A DNA stretch of 64,000 bases from Brevundimonas sp. A19_0. GTDB taxonomy: Bacteria > Pseudomonadota > Alphaproteobacteria > Caulobacterales > Caulobacteraceae. Under the pieces are notes generated by a model. It saw only the letters and a list, made by a program, of their open reading frames with translations. It was not told where the DNA came from and did not search any database. Location of the stretch: the NCBI RefSeq assembly GCF_017744255.1, contig NZ_JAGHQP010000008.1:1-64000 (forward strand), written 5' to 3'. Below, piece after piece: positions 39,633 to 50,510 of this stretch. Position numbers and translations under genes: made by a program. Each line of letters opens with the position of its first letter. The first letter of the stretch is position 1.

Positions 39633-40076
39633 ATGAGCCGACGCAAACACAGCGACACGGCCGGTCACGGCCCCAGCCAGCGCCAGCTGCGCGCCGGCGA
39701 ACTGGTGCGCCACGCCCTGGTCGACATCCTGCGCGAGGAAGACATCCACGACGAAGCCCTGTCCGGGGTGTCGGTGACGGTGACCGAGGTACGCCTGTCG
39801 CCGGACCTGAAGCACGCCACCTGTTTCGTCGAACCGCTGGGGGCCGGGATCGACACCGCGCCGGTCGCCGGCCACGAGAGCGAAGTGGTCAAGGCCCTGA
39901 ATGCCCACGCCAAATTCCTGCGCGGCCTGCTGGGCCGGCGGATCGACATGAAGTTCACGCCCGACCTGCGCTTCCGTCACGACGAGAGCTTCGAGGTCGC
40001 GGCCCGCATGGACGCCCTGCTGGCCGACCCGCGCGTGCAGGCCGACCTGCAGGACGACGGGGACGAGGCCGACTGA
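39633..40076 (+). CDS. rbfA: Ribosome-binding factor A
   Basis: 147 residues from the ATG at 39633, with GAAGGA upstream. RbfA binds the 30S head-body junction and aids 16S rRNA 5' end maturation. The KH-like core shows RAGELVRHALVDILRE, VTVTEVRLSPDLKHATCFVEPLG and RRIDMKFTPDLRFRHDES. Its stop overlaps the truB start by one base (TGATG). Confidence 0.94.
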   Translation: MSRRKHSDTAGHGPSQRQLRAGELVRHALVDILREEDIHDEALSGVSVTVTEVRLSPDLKHATCFVEPLGAGIDTAPVAGHESEVVKALNAHAKFLRGLLGRRIDMKFTPDLRFRHDESFEVAARMDALLADPRVQADLQDDGDEAD

Positions 40077-41038
40077 TGGGCCGCCGCAAGCGCGGGCAGC
40101 CGGTCGACGGCTGGGTCTGTCTGGACAAGCCACTGGAGATGGGCTCGACCCAGGCCGTGTCGATCGTCCGGCGCCTGTTCGATGCGCAGAAGGCCGGTCA
40201 TGCCGGGACGCTGGACCCGCTGGCCACCGGCATCCTGCCGATCGCCCTGGGCGAGGCGACCAAGACCGTGCCCTTCATGATGGACGCCGAAAAGGTCTAT
40301 CGCTTCACCGTCACCTGGGGCGTGTCGACCGACAGCGTGGACGCCGAGGGTGTCGAGATCGCGCGCTCGGACGTGCGGCCGTCGCGCGAGGCGGTCGAGG
40401 CCGCCCTGCCCGCCTTCGTCGGCGATATCGAACAGGTGCCGCCGCGCTTTTCCGCCATCAAGGTCGACGGCCAGCGCGCCTATGACCTGGCGCGGGATGG
40501 CGAGGAATTCGAGCTGAAAGCCCGCCCCGTGACCATCCATGAAGCGGCGATCACGATGTCGGACACCGACAGCGTCGAGATCACCGTGCGCACGGGCAAG
40601 GGCGTCTATATCCGCTCGCTGGCGCGGGATCTGGCGGCGATGCTGGGGGCCGAGGGCCATGTCACGGCGCTGCGGCGGGAGCGGGTCGGGCCGTTTTCGA
40701 CCGAATCGGCGGTCACACTGGATATTCTGCGGGAAATGGTGCATAGGGGCGCCGCCTCGGAAGGTCTCCTTCCGGTCGCGACCGCTCTGGACGACATCCC
40801 GGACCTGGCCGTGACCGAGACGGATGCCTTCTCGCTTCGGCAGGGACGGCCGATCGTTCTGCTTCCCCGACACGTCGAAACGCTGAAAGCCCGGCTCCGG
40901 CCCGGCTCGCGGACCGTTTCGGTATTCGGGAACGGAACCCTGGTCGCCCTCTGTTCGATGCGGGCCGGTCGGCTTGAACCCGACCGCGTTTTCAACCTCC
41001 AGCCCTCAAGCAGCGAGGCCCCGCGGGCCGAGCGATAG
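40076..41038 (+). CDS. truB: tRNA pseudouridine(55) synthase
   Basis: 320 residues. It makes the T-loop pseudouridine at position 55 of tRNA. The catalytic Asp47 lies in [14 protein letters not shown], and [15 protein letters not shown] and [15 protein letters not shown]-like blocks are conserved. The C-terminal extension of about 60 residues carries a PUA-like remnant. Coupled to rbfA and followed closely by rpsO. Confidence 0.96.
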   Translation: MGRRKRGQPVDGWVCLDKPLEMGSTQAVSIVRRLFDAQKAGHAGTLDPLATGILPIALGEATKTVPFMMDAEKVYRFTVTWGVSTDSVDAEGVEIARSDVRPSREAVEAALPAFVGDIEQVPPRFSAIKVDGQRAYDLARDGEEFELKARPVTIHEAAITMSDTDSVEITVRTGKGVYIRSLARDLAAMLGAEGHVTALRRERVGPFSTESAVTLDILREMVHRGAASEGLLPVATALDDIPDLAVTETDAFSLRQGRPIVLLPRHVETLKARLRPGSRTVSVFGNGTLVALCSMRAGRLEPDRVFNLQPSSSEAPRAER

Positions 41039-41057
41039 GGCAAGAAAGGACTGCCCG

Positions 41058-41327
41058 ATGTCGATTACGCCTCAACGCAAGGCCGAAGTCATCACCGATA
41101 ACGCTCGCGGCGCCGCCGATACCGGTTCCGCCGAAGTGCAGGTGGCCATCCTGACCGAACGGATCGCCAACCTGACCGAGCACTTCAAGACCCACAAGAA
41201 GGACAACCACAGCCGTCGCGGCCTGCTCAAGCTGGTGTCGCAACGCCGGGGCCTTCTGGACCACCTCAAGAAAAAAGATGCGGCCCGTTATCAGGCCATC
41301 ATCGAAAAGCTGGGCCTGCGCCGCTAG
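41058..41327 (+). CDS. rpsO: 30S ribosomal protein S15
   Basis: 89 residues, exactly the family length, with the conserved [32 protein letters not shown] and KKKDAARYQ blocks. It binds 16S rRNA early in 30S assembly. The ATG at 41058 follows AAGAAAGGA. An intrinsic terminator stands 14 bases after the stop, before pnp. Confidence 0.98.
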   Translation: MSITPQRKAEVITDNARGAADTGSAEVQVAILTERIANLTEHFKTHKKDNHSRRGLLKLVSQRRGLLDHLKKKDAARYQAIIEKLGLRR

Positions 41328-41341
41328 GGCCAGGTGACGGG

Positions 41342-41370
41342 AAGGGCCCGCTTGACGGGCCCTTTCTCTT
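41342..41370 (+). terminator. Intrinsic terminator between rpsO and pnp
   Basis: AAGGGCCCG (41342-41350) pairs with CGGGCCCTT (41356-41364) around a CTTGA loop and is followed by a T-rich TCTCTT tail. The tail is short of a perfect T-run, so partial read-through into pnp is plausible, as known for this gene pair in E. coli. Confidence 0.85.
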
Positions 41371-41371
41371 A

Positions 41372-41465
41372 TCCGCCATCGGCGGACCGGAGGCAGACGC
41401 CTCCACGACGCGAGGGCCACGCCGGTCCTCTTCCACCCCCGCCCGGATGCGACGGCGTATCCGGG
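41372..41465 (+). promoter_or_regulatory. Structured pnp leader
   Basis: Three hairpins stand between the rpsO terminator and pnp: TCCGCC/GGCGGA (41372-41377/41381-41386), GGAGGC/GCCTCC (41389-41394/41399-41404) and CCCGGAT/ATCCGGG (41442-41448/41459-41465). In E. coli the pnp leader hairpin is cut by RNase III and used for autoregulation, so a similar role is a reasonable inference. Confidence 0.5.
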
Positions 41466-41546
41466 TTCCTGGGCCCGAAGGACTGAGAATAGCCCTGACT
41501 GTCCGCCCCCATCGGCAATCCGGCCATGGGATACGAAAGAGAAAAT

Positions 41547-43784
41547 ATGTTCGATATCAAACGCAAGACCATTGAGTGGGCCGGTCGCCCGCTGACGCTG
41601 GAAACGGGCCGCATCGCCCGTCAGGCGGACGGCGCGGTTCTGGCCACCTATGGCGAGACCGTGGTGCTGGCCACCGTCGTCTATGGCCGCGCGCCCAAGC
41701 CCGGCCTCGATTTCTTCCCCCTGACGGTCAACTATCAGGAAAAGACCTTTGCCGCGGGTCGCATCCCCGGCGGCTACTTCAAGCGTGAAGGTCGTCCGAC
41801 CGAAAAGGAAACCCTGGTTTCCCGCCTGATCGACCGTCCGATCCGCCCGCTGTTCGTCAAGGGCTTCAAGAACGAGACCCAGGTCATCGTCACCGTGCTG
41901 CAGCACGATCTGGAAAATGATCCGGACGTCGTCGGCATGGTCGCGGCCTCGGCGGCCCTGACCCTGTCGGGCGTGCCCTTCATGGGCCCGATCGGCGGCG
42001 CCCGCGTCGGCTACATCGACGGCGAGCTGGTGCTGAACCCGACGCTGGACCAGATGCCGAACTCCGATCTGGACCTGTTCGTCGCCGGCACCCAGGACGC
42101 CCTGATGATGGTCGAATCCGAAGCCAGGGAGCTGTCGGAAGAGACCTTCCTCGAAGCCCTGATGTTCGCCCACCGCGGCATGCAGCCGGTCATCGATGCG
42201 ATCATCGACCTGGCCGAACACGCCGCCAAGGAGCCGTTCGACTTCACCGCCGAGGATCACTCGGACGTGGTCGCCTCGATCAAGAAGCTGGTCGGCGACG
42301 ACATCAAGGCCGCCTATACCCACCAGGCCAAGCACGCCCGCCACGAAGCGGTCGGCGCCGCCAAGAAGAAGGCCGCCGAGGCCCTGGTGAAGACGGACGA
42401 GAACCCGGACGGCGTCGAGCCGGCCAGGTTCGCCGCCGCCTTCAAGGAATGCGAGGCCGAGGTCCTGCGTCGCGACATCATCGAGAACAGCCACCGCGTT
42501 GATGGTCGCGCCCTCGACAAGGTCCGTCCGATCGTTTCGGAAGTCGGCGTCTTCCCGCGCACCCACGGTTCGGCCCTGTTCACCCGCGGTGAAACCCAGG
42601 CGATCGTGGTCGCCACCCTGGGCACCGGCGAGGACGAGCAGTACATCGACGCCCTGACCGGGACGTACAAGGAGAAGTTCCTCCTGCACTACAACTTCCC
42701 CCCCTATTCGGTCGGGGAAACGGGCCGCATGGGCGGCGCCGGTCGTCGCGAAATCGGTCACGGCAAGCTGGCCTGGCGCGCCATTCGCCCGATGCTGCCG
42801 ACCTCGGAAGAATTCCCCTACACCATCCGTCTGGTGTCGGAGATCACCGAGTCGAACGGGTCGTCCTCGATGGCCACGGTCTGCGGATCGTCGCTGGCCC
42901 TGATGGACGCCGGTGTGCCGCTCAAGAAGCCGGTCTCGGGCATCGCCATGGGCCTGATCCTGGAGCCCTCGGGCGAGTTCGCCATCCTGTCGGACATCCT
43001 GGGTGACGAGGATCACCTGGGCGACATGGACTTCAAGGTGGCCGGCACCCGTGACGGCATCACCAGCCTGCAGATGGACATCAAGGTCGCCGGTATCACC
43101 GAGGAGATCATGAAGAAGGCCATCGCCCAGGCGTCGGCCGGCCGTCTGCACATCCTCGACGAGATGGACAAGGCCATCGACGGTGCCCGCACCGAGCTCG
43201 GCGAGTACGCGCCCAAGATCGAGCAGATCAAGATCCCGGTCGACAAGATCCGCGACGTGATCGGCACCGGCGGCAAGATCATCCGCGAGATCGTCGAAAA
43301 GACGGGCGCCAAGGTGAACATCGAGGACGACGGCACGGTCAAGATCGCCGCCTCGGAACAGGACAAGATCGACGCCGCCCGCGAGTGGATCAAGTCGATC
43401 ACCTCCGAGCCCGAGCCCGGCATGATCTATTCCGGCAAGGTCGTGAAGGTCGTCGACTTCGGCGCCTTCGTGAACTTCTTCGGCGCCAAGGACGGTCTGG
43501 TCCACGTGTCGCAGATCTCGCTGGAGCGCGTCGCCAACCCGGCCGACGTCCTGTCCGAAGGCCAGGAGGTCAAGGTCAAGTTCCTGGGCTTCGACGACCG
43601 CGGCAAGACCAAGCTGTCGATGAAGGTCGTCGATCAGGAAACCGGTGAGGACATCACCGACAAGATCAACGCCGAGCGCGCCGAACGGGGCGAGCCGCCC
43701 CTGTCGGAAGACACCGGCGGCCGTCCGAAGCGGGACGGTGACGGCGGTGGCCGCGACCGCAGCCGTGGCCGTCGTCGCGACTGA
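41547..43784 (+). CDS. pnp: Polyribonucleotide nucleotidyltransferase (PNPase)
   Basis: 745 residues from the ATG at 41547. A 3'-5' phosphorolytic exoribonuclease, a trimer that can join the degradosome. Two RNase PH domains flank a helical linker (core motifs [16 protein letters not shown] and [16 protein letters not shown]), followed by KH ([19 protein letters not shown]) and S1 ([19 protein letters not shown]). The C-terminus is extended by an Arg/Gly/Asp-rich tail that may contact RNase E. Confidence 0.97.
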   Translation: MFDIKRKTIEWAGRPLTLETGRIARQADGAVLATYGETVVLATVVYGRAPKPGLDFFPLTVNYQEKTFAAGRIPGGYFKREGRPTEKETLVSRLIDRPIRPLFVKGFKNETQVIVTVLQHDLENDPDVVGMVAASAALTLSGVPFMGPIGGARVGYIDGELVLNPTLDQMPNSDLDLFVAGTQDALMMVESEARELSEETFLEALMFAHRGMQPVIDAIIDLAEHAAKEPFDFTAEDHSDVVASIKKLVGDDIKAAYTHQAKHARHEAVGAAKKKAAEALVKTDENPDGVEPARFAAAFKECEAEVLRRDIIENSHRVDGRALDKVRPIVSEVGVFPRTHGSALFTRGETQAIVVATLGTGEDEQYIDALTGTYKEKFLLHYNFPPYSVGETGRMGGAGRREIGHGKLAWRAIRPMLPTSEEFPYTIRLVSEITESNGSSSMATVCGSSLALMDAGVPLKKPVSGIAMGLILEPSGEFAILSDILGDEDHLGDMDFKVAGTRDGITSLQMDIKVAGITEEIMKKAIAQASAGRLHILDEMDKAIDGARTELGEYAPKIEQIKIPVDKIRDVIGTGGKIIREIVEKTGAKVNIEDDGTVKIAASEQDKIDAAREWIKSITSEPEPGMIYSGKVVKVVDFGAFVNFFGAKDGLVHVSQISLERVANPADVLSEGQEVKVKFLGFDDRGKTKLSMKVVDQETGEDITDKINAERAERGEPPLSEDTGGRPKRDGDGGGRDRSRGRRRD

Positions 43785-43804
43785 TCGCAATCTCTGTGAG
43801 GAAG

Positions 43805-43834
43805 AGGCCCCGTCGGAAACGCCGGGGCCTTTTT
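43805..43834 (+). terminator. Intrinsic terminator after pnp
   Basis: AGGCCCCG (43805-43812) pairs with CGGGGCCT (43823-43830), and the stem runs directly into TTTTT. It closes the rpsO-pnp transcription unit before murJ. Confidence 0.9.
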
Positions 43835-43904
43835 CGTGCGCCCTCGTCGCCCCGGCCCATTCACGCGCCGTTATCGATGAGTGCGCCATCGTCGAAATCG
43901 GCCT

Positions 43905-45635
43905 ATGGCTGACATTTCCTCCGATCCTGATCCGAGCCTGCCGGTGAGCCTGCCCCCCGAGACCGTTCCGACGCCCGAGGCCACGGCCACCACCACCCCC
44001 GGCGGGACCACCCCCGCGAGCCCGCCAGCCCGGCGGGGCGGCGGGATGATGCGATCCTCGGCCATCTTCAGCGGTCTGACCCTGATCAGCCGGGGCGCGG
44101 GGTTTGCGCGCGATGTGGTGATCTCGGCGGCGCTGGGCGCCTCGGCCGGACCCGCCGCCGACGCCTACAATACGGCTCTCAGCTTCCCCAATCTGTTCCG
44201 GCGCATCTTTGCCGAGGGGGCGTTCGCCGCCGCCTTCGTGCCCGCCTATTCGCGGACACTGGAAACGGACGGGCCGGAGAAGGCCGACCGGGTGGCGACC
44301 CAGGCCCTGGCCATGATCGCCATGGTCACCGTAGTGCTGACGATCCTCGCCCAGCTGGCCATGCCGTGGCTGATGATGGTCATCAACATCGGCTTCCTCG
44401 AGGACCCGGCACGCTACAGGCTGGCCGTGTTCCTGACCCAGATCACCATGCCCTATCTGCCCTGTATGGCGGTCGCGGCCCTGTTGTCGGGGGTGCTGAA
44501 TGCTCGCGGGCGGTTCATCGTCTCGGGCGCCTATCCCATCTTGCTGAACGTGATCATGCTGGCCGCCGTCCTGCCGGCCAAGGGCAGCCAGATCGAGGCC
44601 GCCTATGCCGCCTCCTGGGCAGTGCTGGCGGCGGGCGTGGCCCAGGCCGGCCTGTGCTGGTGGGCGGTGCGCAAGGCCGGGGCCAACATCCATCTGGCGC
44701 TCCCGCGGCTGACGCCCGAGGTCAAGGCGATCATCATCACGGCCATCCCCGCGGCCGTGGGCAATTCCGCGACCCAGCTGAACGTCTTCATCTCGGGTAA
44801 TCTGGCCAGTTTCGTGGACGGGGGCCGGACCTGGCTGGCGACCGCCGACCGCCTGTACCAGCTACCGCTGGGTCTGGTGGGGGTCGCCGTGGGGATCGCC
44901 CTTCTGCCGCGCCTGTCGGCGGCCGTGGCCTCCAATGACCATGCCCGGCAGAAGGCCTCGATGGATCAGGCCGTGTTGCTGTCCATGGCCCTGACCCTGC
45001 CCGCCGCCGCCGCCCTGATGGGCATGCCCTATTTCCTGATCGACGCCCTGTTCACGCGCGGCGCCTTCCTCGATGTCGATGCCGAGGCCACCGCCCGGGC
45101 CCTGTTCCAGTTCGGCTGGGGCGTGCCGGCCTTTGTGCTGATCCGCATCCTGGCCCCGGCCTTCTTCGCGCGCACCGATACGAAGAGCCCCATGCGGTTC
45201 GCCCTGGTGTCGGTGGCGGTCAATGCGGTGCTGGCCATCGGCCTGTTCTATGCCGGCATGGGCGTGCCGGGCATCGCCGCCGCCGTCAGCGCCGCGGCCT
45301 GGTCCAACGCGGGCCTGCTGGCCCTGACCCTGTGGCGGCGCGACCATTACCGCCCGGGGCCCGCCCTCGTCTCGCGCCTGATCCGGATCACCCTGGCCGC
45401 CGCCGGCATGGGGGCGCTGGTCGCCTTCGCCAGCTGGGCCCGGCCGTACTATCAGCCCGAGATCCAGGACGTGCTGGCTGCTGCCGGCCTGTCGGTGGGG
45501 GCCAAGGAGATCGCCGTGGGGCTGGTCTCGGCGCTGGGCGGACTGGCCTATGCCGGGCTGGCGCTGGCGACCCGGGCCGTGACGATTGCCGAGCTCAGGG
45601 CGCTGGTCCAGCGCGGCAACGGCGGCAAGGGCTGA
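43905..45635 (+). CDS. murJ: Lipid II flippase MurJ
   Basis: 576 residues from the ATG at 43905; a GTG eight codons earlier is possible. It flips lipid II across the inner membrane in peptidoglycan synthesis. About 50 Pro/Thr-rich N-terminal residues precede some 14 membrane segments, with the MurJ/MviN motifs SRGAGFARDVVISAALGAS, FPNLFRRIFAEGAFAAAFVPAYS and PLGLVGVAVGIALLPRLS. The following trpS starts about 45 bases after its stop. Confidence 0.95.
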   Translation: MADISSDPDPSLPVSLPPETVPTPEATATTTPGGTTPASPPARRGGGMMRSSAIFSGLTLISRGAGFARDVVISAALGASAGPAADAYNTALSFPNLFRRIFAEGAFAAAFVPAYSRTLETDGPEKADRVATQALAMIAMVTVVLTILAQLAMPWLMMVINIGFLEDPARYRLAVFLTQITMPYLPCMAVAALLSGVLNARGRFIVSGAYPILLNVIMLAAVLPAKGSQIEAAYAASWAVLAAGVAQAGLCWWAVRKAGANIHLALPRLTPEVKAIIITAIPAAVGNSATQLNVFISGNLASFVDGGRTWLATADRLYQLPLGLVGVAVGIALLPRLSAAVASNDHARQKASMDQAVLLSMALTLPAAAALMGMPYFLIDALFTRGAFLDVDAEATARALFQFGWGVPAFVLIRILAPAFFARTDTKSPMRFALVSVAVNAVLAIGLFYAGMGVPGIAAAVSAAAWSNAGLLALTLWRRDHYRPGPALVSRLIRITLAAAGMGALVAFASWARPYYQPEIQDVLAAAGLSVGAKEIAVGLVSALGGLAYAGLALATRAVTIAELRALVQRGNGGKG

Positions 45636-45680
45636 TGCCCGCTCTTGCCACCCCGCCCCGGCTGGGGCATGGCCCTGACC

Positions 45681-46715
45681 ATGACTGATACGCCTCCCGT
45701 CTATTCCGGTCCGCGCCGCATTCTGAGCGGCATCCAGGCCTCGGGTGCCCTGCACCTCGGCAACTATCTCGGCGCGCTCAAGCGCTTCACCCAGCTGCAG
45801 GACGCGGGCGCCCCGTGCTTCCTGTTCGTCGCCGACCTGCACGCCATCACCGTCTGGCAGGAGCCGGACAAGCTGACCGCCCAGACGCGCGAGATCGCCG
45901 CCGCCTATCTGGCCTCGGGTCTCGACCCGGCCCGCTCCGTGATCTTTCCGCAGTCGGCGGTGCGCGCCCATGCGGAGCTGGCCTGGGTGTTCAACTGCGT
46001 CGCCCGCCTCGGCTGGCTGGACCGGATGACCCAGTTCAAGGAGAAGTCGGGCAAGCACAAGGAGCGGGCCTCGGTCGGCCTCTATACCTATCCGGTGCTG
46101 CAGGCCGCCGACATCCTCGTCTACAAGGCGACCGAGGTGCCGACGGGCGAGGACCAGAAACAGCACCTCGAGCTGACCCGCGACATCGCCCAGAAGTTCA
46201 ACAATGACTTTGGCGTGCCGGGCTTCTTCCCCCAGCCCGAGCCGGTCATTCAGGGCCCCGCGCCGCGCGTCATGAGCCTGCGCGACGGTCAGGCCAAGAT
46301 GTCCAAGTCCGACCCCTCGGACCTGTCGCGCATCAATCTGACCGACGATGCCGACACCATCGCCGCCAAGGTGCGGAAGGCCAAGACCGACCCCGAGCCC
46401 CTGCCCGAGACGATGGACGGGCTGGAGGGGCGGCCGGAAGCCAAGAACCTTGTGACAATCTATGCCGCCCTGTCGGACCAGACGAAGGAGGCCGTGCTGG
46501 CCGAATTCGCGGGGCAGGGCTTTGGCGCCTTCAAGCCGAAGCTGGCCGAGGTGGCGGTCGCCGCCATGGCCCCGGTGACGGCCGAGATGCGCCGCCTGAT
46601 GGCCGATCCGGCCGAGATCGACCGGGTGCTGAAGGACGGGGCCGAGCGCGCCTCGGCCGTCGCCGATCCGGTCGTCGACGAGGTCAAGAAGATCGTGGGT
46701 TTCTGGAGGCCCTGA
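45681..46715 (+). CDS. trpS: Tryptophanyl-tRNA synthetase
   Basis: 344 residues from the ATG at 45681 (an ATG four codons earlier is an alternative). A class I synthetase: the HIGH motif is seen as ALHLGNYLG and KMSKS as [27 protein letters not shown] and [13 protein letters not shown] complete the tryptophan site. One base separates it from the OsmC-family gene. Confidence 0.96.
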   Translation: MTDTPPVYSGPRRILSGIQASGALHLGNYLGALKRFTQLQDAGAPCFLFVADLHAITVWQEPDKLTAQTREIAAAYLASGLDPARSVIFPQSAVRAHAELAWVFNCVARLGWLDRMTQFKEKSGKHKERASVGLYTYPVLQAADILVYKATEVPTGEDQKQHLELTRDIAQKFNNDFGVPGFFPQPEPVIQGPAPRVMSLRDGQAKMSKSDPSDLSRINLTDDADTIAAKVRKAKTDPEPLPETMDGLEGRPEAKNLVTIYAALSDQTKEAVLAEFAGQGFGAFKPKLAEVAVAAMAPVTAEMRRLMADPAEIDRVLKDGAERASAVADPVVDEVKKIVGFWRP

Positions 46716-46716
46716 G

Positions 46717-47166
46717 GTGAGCACCTATACCGCCACGGTCGACTGGTCGCGCGGCGATCAACCGTTCACCGACGGGGCCTATTCGCGGGCGCACGACTGG
46801 CGGTTTGACGGGGGCGCCGTGGTGCGGGGCTCGTCCGCCCCGCCGGTGCCGGGCTCTGACCCCGCGGCTGTCGATCCGGAAGAGGCGCTGGTGGCGGCGG
46901 TCTCGGCCTGCCACATGCTGTTCTTTCTGGCCTTTGCGGCCAGGGCCGGCCTGACGGTCGACCGCTATACCGACGCCGCGGTGGCCGACATGGGCCGGGA
47001 CGATCGGGGCAAGGTCTCGATCACCCGCGTGACCCTGCGCCCCGACATCCGCTGGGTCGGCGAGACCCCTTCGGCCGAGGTGCTGGACGACCTGCACCAC
47101 CGCGCGCACGAGGCCTGCTATCTGGCCAACTCGATCCGCGGCGAGGTCGTCGTCGAGCCCGTCTAG
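46717..47166 (+). CDS. OsmC/Ohr-family peroxiredoxin-like protein
   Basis: 149 residues from the GTG at 46717. The two redox cysteines of the family are Cys65 in VSACHMLFFL and Cys134 in HEACYLANS. Such proteins reduce organic hydroperoxides with dihydrolipoyl partners; members of this subgroup (OsmC, not Ohr) are less well defined. It follows trpS by one base, likely one transcript, and shares a CTAG stop with the convergent gene. Confidence 0.88.
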   Translation: MSTYTATVDWSRGDQPFTDGAYSRAHDWRFDGGAVVRGSSAPPVPGSDPAAVDPEEALVAAVSACHMLFFLAFAARAGLTVDRYTDAAVADMGRDDRGKVSITRVTLRPDIRWVGETPSAEVLDDLHHRAHEACYLANSIRGEVVVEPV

Positions 47167-47912
47167 AGAGCGGGCGCCAGATCGGTCAGCAGGGCGCTGA
47201 AGCGCCGGATCGCCTCCTTCGTCAGCTCGGGGTCGTGGCGCATGGGCGGGGCGCTCATCGGTTCGTCGAAGGCATGGGTGCCCTCGGCGATCCAGGTCTC
47301 GACGTCAGCCCCGCAGTTGCGGACCATGGCATGGACCCGCTCGGCATTGCGGACCGTCGTCAGGTGGTCGGTGCGGGCGATGACGCCGATGGTCTTCGGA
47401 CAATGGCGCCAGGGCTTCATCCGGTTGGCCGCGAGGAAGCCGACGTAGGGATAGGCCAGCCAGGCGCCCTTCACCCCTGCGAGGTCGCAGGCAGCCGGGT
47501 CCGACAAGCCGAGCGCCCCGGGGCGGGGATCGGCGCTCATGGCTTCCATGATGCCCCAGCCGCCGTGGCTCCAGCCGGCGAGGCACAGGCGTCCGGCATC
47601 GACCTCGGGCCGGCGCGACAGGCCGTCGATGGTGGCCAGCACATCCCCGCCGCGGGCGTGTCCCCGAAAATGCAGACCGGTACAGACGGTGGCCATGGCG
47701 AACGTGCGGTTCCAGCCCCGGGCCGCGTAGGAATCAATGATGTATGCCCGCCAGCCCGCCGCCTTCGCCGCCTCGGCATAGAGGGGCAGGTGGTCGCGGA
47801 CGCCCCCGCAGCCGTGGAACAGCAGGACCGCCGGGCGCGGCCGGTCGTCGTCCGGTCCCACCACCGTCACATGCGGCTCCAGCCGGGCCCAGCGTTGCGC
47901 TAGCGTGTCCAT
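47163..47912 (-). CDS. Dienelactone hydrolase-like alpha/beta hydrolase
   Basis: 249 residues. The nucleophile elbow GWSHGG carries Ser115, with the oxyanion-hole segment LLFHGCGG at 31-38; [10 protein letters not shown] and EGTHAFDEP supply the likely Asp and His. The fold matches the dienelactone hydrolase (COG0412/COG4188) group, but the substrate is unknown. It follows purH by six bases on the same strand. The stop is shared with the convergent OsmC-family gene. Confidence 0.85.
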   Translation of the reverse strand: MDTLAQRWARLEPHVTVVGPDDDRPRPAVLLFHGCGGVRDHLPLYAEAAKAAGWRAYIIDSYAARGWNRTFAMATVCTGLHFRGHARGGDVLATIDGLSRRPEVDAGRLCLAGWSHGGWGIMEAMSADPRPGALGLSDPAACDLAGVKGAWLAYPYVGFLAANRMKPWRHCPKTIGVIARTDHLTTVRNAERVHAMVRNCGADVETWIAEGTHAFDEPMSAPPMRHDPELTKEAIRRFSALLTDLAPAL

Positions 47913-47918
47913 TGACTA

Positions 47919-49520
47919 TCAGTGCCGGAAGACCCGGGTGCCCGTAAAGGCCATGGCGATGCCCTTGTCGTCGGCGGCGGCGATCACCTCGGCGTCGCGG
48001 ATCGACCCGCCCGGCTGGATGACCGAGGTGGCCCCGGCGGCGACCGCTTCCAGCAGGCCGTCGGCGAAGGGGAAGAAGGCCTCGGAGGCACAGGCCGAGC
48101 CTTCGGCCAGAGACGGCAGGCCCTGGGCCTCTCCGGCCTCGCGGGCGCGGATGGCGGCGATGCGGGCGCTGTCGCGGCGGTTCATCTGGCCCGCGCCGAT
48201 GCCGGCGGTCTGGCCGTCCTTCGCATAGACGATGGCGTTGGACTTGACGTGCTTGGCCACGGTGAAGGCGAACAGCATATCGCGCACCTCGGCGTCGGTG
48301 GGCTGGCGTCTGGTGACAATGGTCAGGTCGGCGGGCGTGATCCGCGCCAGATCCCGCGACTGCACGAGGAAGCCCCCGGCGACCGAGCGGAACACCGAGC
48401 CGGCCTGCATCGGATCGGGCAGGCCGTCGGTCAGCAGCAGGCGAAGGTTCTTCTTCGCCGCAAAGACCGCCATCGCCTCCTCATCGGCGCCGGGGGCGAT
48501 GACCACCTCGGTGAAGATGTCGGTGATCAGCCGGGCGTCGGCGGCCGTCAGCGGCCGGTTGACCGCGACCACGCCGCCGAAGGCCGAGACGGAATCGCAG
48601 GCCAGCGCCCGTTGATAGGCCGCCGACAGGTCGGTCCCGATGGCTACGCCACAGGGATTGGCGTGCTTGACGATCACACAGGCCGGCTCGCTGAACTCGG
48701 CGACCAGTTCATAGGCGGCGTCGGCGTCGGCGATGTTGTTGTAGCCCAGCTCCTTGCCCTGCAGCTGGCGGGCATTGGCGACGCCGGGACGGCGATCGGC
48801 GGTGCGGTAGAAGGCGCCCGACTGGTGCGGGTTCTCGCCATAGCGCAGGGTCTGGGCGAGGGTGCCGGCGATCGATTTGCGGACCGGGGCCGCATCCTCG
48901 ACCCGGTCGGCGAACCAGCCGCTGACGGCGGCGTCATAGGCGGCGGTGCGGGCAAAGGCGCGCGCGGCCAGCTGCTTGCGCAGGCCCAGCGAGGTCGCGC
49001 CGTCGGCCTTGAGCGCGGCAATCACCTGATCCATGGCCTCGCGATCGACGCAGACGGCGACGTGGCCGTGGTTCTTGGCCGCCGAGCGGATCATGGCCGG
49101 GCCGCCGATGTCGATGTTTTCGATACAGGCCTCGAAGCCCGCGCCCGATTCAACGGTGGATTCGAAGGGGTAGAGATCGATCCAGGCGATATCAATCGGG
49201 CCGATGCCGTGCTGCTCCATCGCCGCGGCATGGGCGGGGGCATTGCGGACCCCCAGCAGGCCGCCGTGCACCACCGGATGGAGCGTCTTCACCCGGCCGT
49301 CCATCATCTCCGGAAATCCGGTCAGGTCGGCGACATCGCGCACCGGCAGGCCGGCCTTGTCGATCGCGGCCCGCGTGCCGCCGGTCGAGACCAGTTCCAC
49401 GCCCAGATCGTTCAGCGCCTGCGCGACCTCGACCAGCCCGGCCTTGTCGGACAGGGAGATCAGCGCCCGGACGGGGCGAACGGCATCGGGGGCGGGCGGA
49501 AAGTCGGGAGCAGCAGGCAT
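47919..49520 (-). CDS. purH: Bifunctional AICAR transformylase/IMP cyclohydrolase
   Basis: 533 residues from the ATG at 49520; 26 more codons are open but look non-coding. It carries out the last two steps of IMP synthesis. The MGS-like cyclohydrolase domain (1-200) shows ISLSDKAGL and [15 protein letters not shown]; the transformylase domain shows the Lys-His pair in [10 protein letters not shown] and ends with PGGSIRD and [16 protein letters not shown]. Good family length. Confidence 0.97.
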   Translation of the reverse strand: MPAAPDFPPAPDAVRPVRALISLSDKAGLVEVAQALNDLGVELVSTGGTRAAIDKAGLPVRDVADLTGFPEMMDGRVKTLHPVVHGGLLGVRNAPAHAAAMEQHGIGPIDIAWIDLYPFESTVESGAGFEACIENIDIGGPAMIRSAAKNHGHVAVCVDREAMDQVIAALKADGATSLGLRKQLAARAFARTAAYDAAVSGWFADRVEDAAPVRKSIAGTLAQTLRYGENPHQSGAFYRTADRRPGVANARQLQGKELGYNNIADADAAYELVAEFSEPACVIVKHANPCGVAIGTDLSAAYQRALACDSVSAFGGVVAVNRPLTAADARLITDIFTEVVIAPGADEEAMAVFAAKKNLRLLLTDGLPDPMQAGSVFRSVAGGFLVQSRDLARITPADLTIVTRRQPTDAEVRDMLFAFTVAKHVKSNAIVYAKDGQTAGIGAGQMNRRDSARIAAIRAREAGEAQGLPSLAEGSACASEAFFPFADGLLEAVAAGATSVIQPGGSIRDAEVIAAADDKGIAMAFTGTRVFRH

Positions 49521-49631
49521 GACGGGGCTCGGTCTGGAGGGGCGCGGGGAGGGCGGCGGAAGGACCGCGCGTCTAGCATTCCCCTCGGCAATGGTCACGC
49601 CCGCCGTGCACCCGGCCAGCCGGAAGGCAGA

Positions 49632-50510
49632 TCAGCGCGCCTCGCTGTCGGCCATCTGCTGCATGTCGGCGGCCACCGCCTCGGGGCGGGGGGCGGTCTC
49701 GGCATGGCGGGTGTCCTGACGGCGGGCCAGGGTCCAGACCTTGTCCTCGACGAAGGCCGTTCCGTCGAAGGCCAGCACGGTCACGGTGATGGAGCGGTCG
49801 TCCCACTCGATGCGGTTGATGCTGGGCGGCACGCCGCGCAGCCGTCGCGACAGGGTCCCGCAGCCGACCGCATAGGATTTGTGGTCTCCCAGCTGGATGG
49901 GCAGGGCAAAGGGGACATGGACATGGCCGCTGAGCACCAGATCGACGCCGGCGTCGGCGAACAGCTGGGCGGCGCGGCGGCCGCGCTTCACATCGCCGGT
50001 GACGGGCGCACCCTCCATTTCGATCAGGGGATGGTGGACGGCGACGATGCGGAGTGCCCCCACGGGTGCGCGCGACAGGGCCTCGGCGGCCCGCGACGTC
50101 TGGTCCAGATCGATCACGCCCTTTGACCAGTTGAGGCGGGCCTGCCAGCCACGGGCGGTGGTGATGCCGCGCACCATCAGGGCGGTGTCGGTGAAGCGGG
50201 CGCTGAACTGGTGGTCATGCGCCGGGTGGCCGACCGCGTCCTCGAACGCCCCCCAGGGATTGAAGACCCGCGCCATCACATCCCAGTAGGGGACGTCGTG
50301 GTTGCCTACCGTGACGAACACCGGCGTCGGCAGGCTGTCGATCCAGCGGGCGGCGTCAAGGAATTCGGAGCGCGCGCCGACCTGGGTGATGTCGCCGGTG
50401 ATCAGGGTCAGGTCCGGCCGGACGTCGTGCAGCAGGTCGTGAACGGCGGTCACCGCCTCGGGGATCTCGCAGCCGAAATGCACGTCCGAAACCTGGATGA
50501 TCCGCCCCAC
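49632..50510 (-). CDS. Calcineurin-like metallophosphoesterase
   Basis: 292 residues from the GTG at 50510. The dimetal motifs are complete: D9 and H11 in SDVHFG, GD in LITGDITQ, GNHD, a His in VHHPL, and GHVH. This matches cyclic-nucleotide/3',5'-cNMP-type (Icc/CpdA-like) phosphoesterases as well as other subfamilies, so the substrate stays open. Its start overlaps the stop of the upstream diacylglycerol kinase-like gene (TAGTG), so the two may act together on lipid or nucleotide phosphates. Confidence 0.85.
   Translation of the reverse strand: MGRIIQVSDVHFGCEIPEAVTAVHDLLHDVRPDLTLITGDITQVGARSEFLDAARWIDSLPTPVFVTVGNHDVPYWDVMARVFNPWGAFEDAVGHPAHDHQFSARFTDTALMVRGITTARGWQARLNWSKGVIDLDQTSRAAEALSRAPVGALRIVAVHHPLIEMEGAPVTGDVKRGRRAAQLFADAGVDLVLSGHVHVPFALPIQLGDHKSYAVGCGTLSRRLRGVPPSINRIEWDDRSITVTVLAFDGTAFVEDKVWTLARRQDTRHAETAPRPEAVAADMQQMADSEAR

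Noticed and set aside
40992-44693. Very long open reading frame antisense to truB, rpsO, pnp and murJ
   Set aside because: GC-rich codon use leaves reverse frames open. The translation is rich in His/Gln/Asp/Gly with no domain, and the sense genes are unambiguous.
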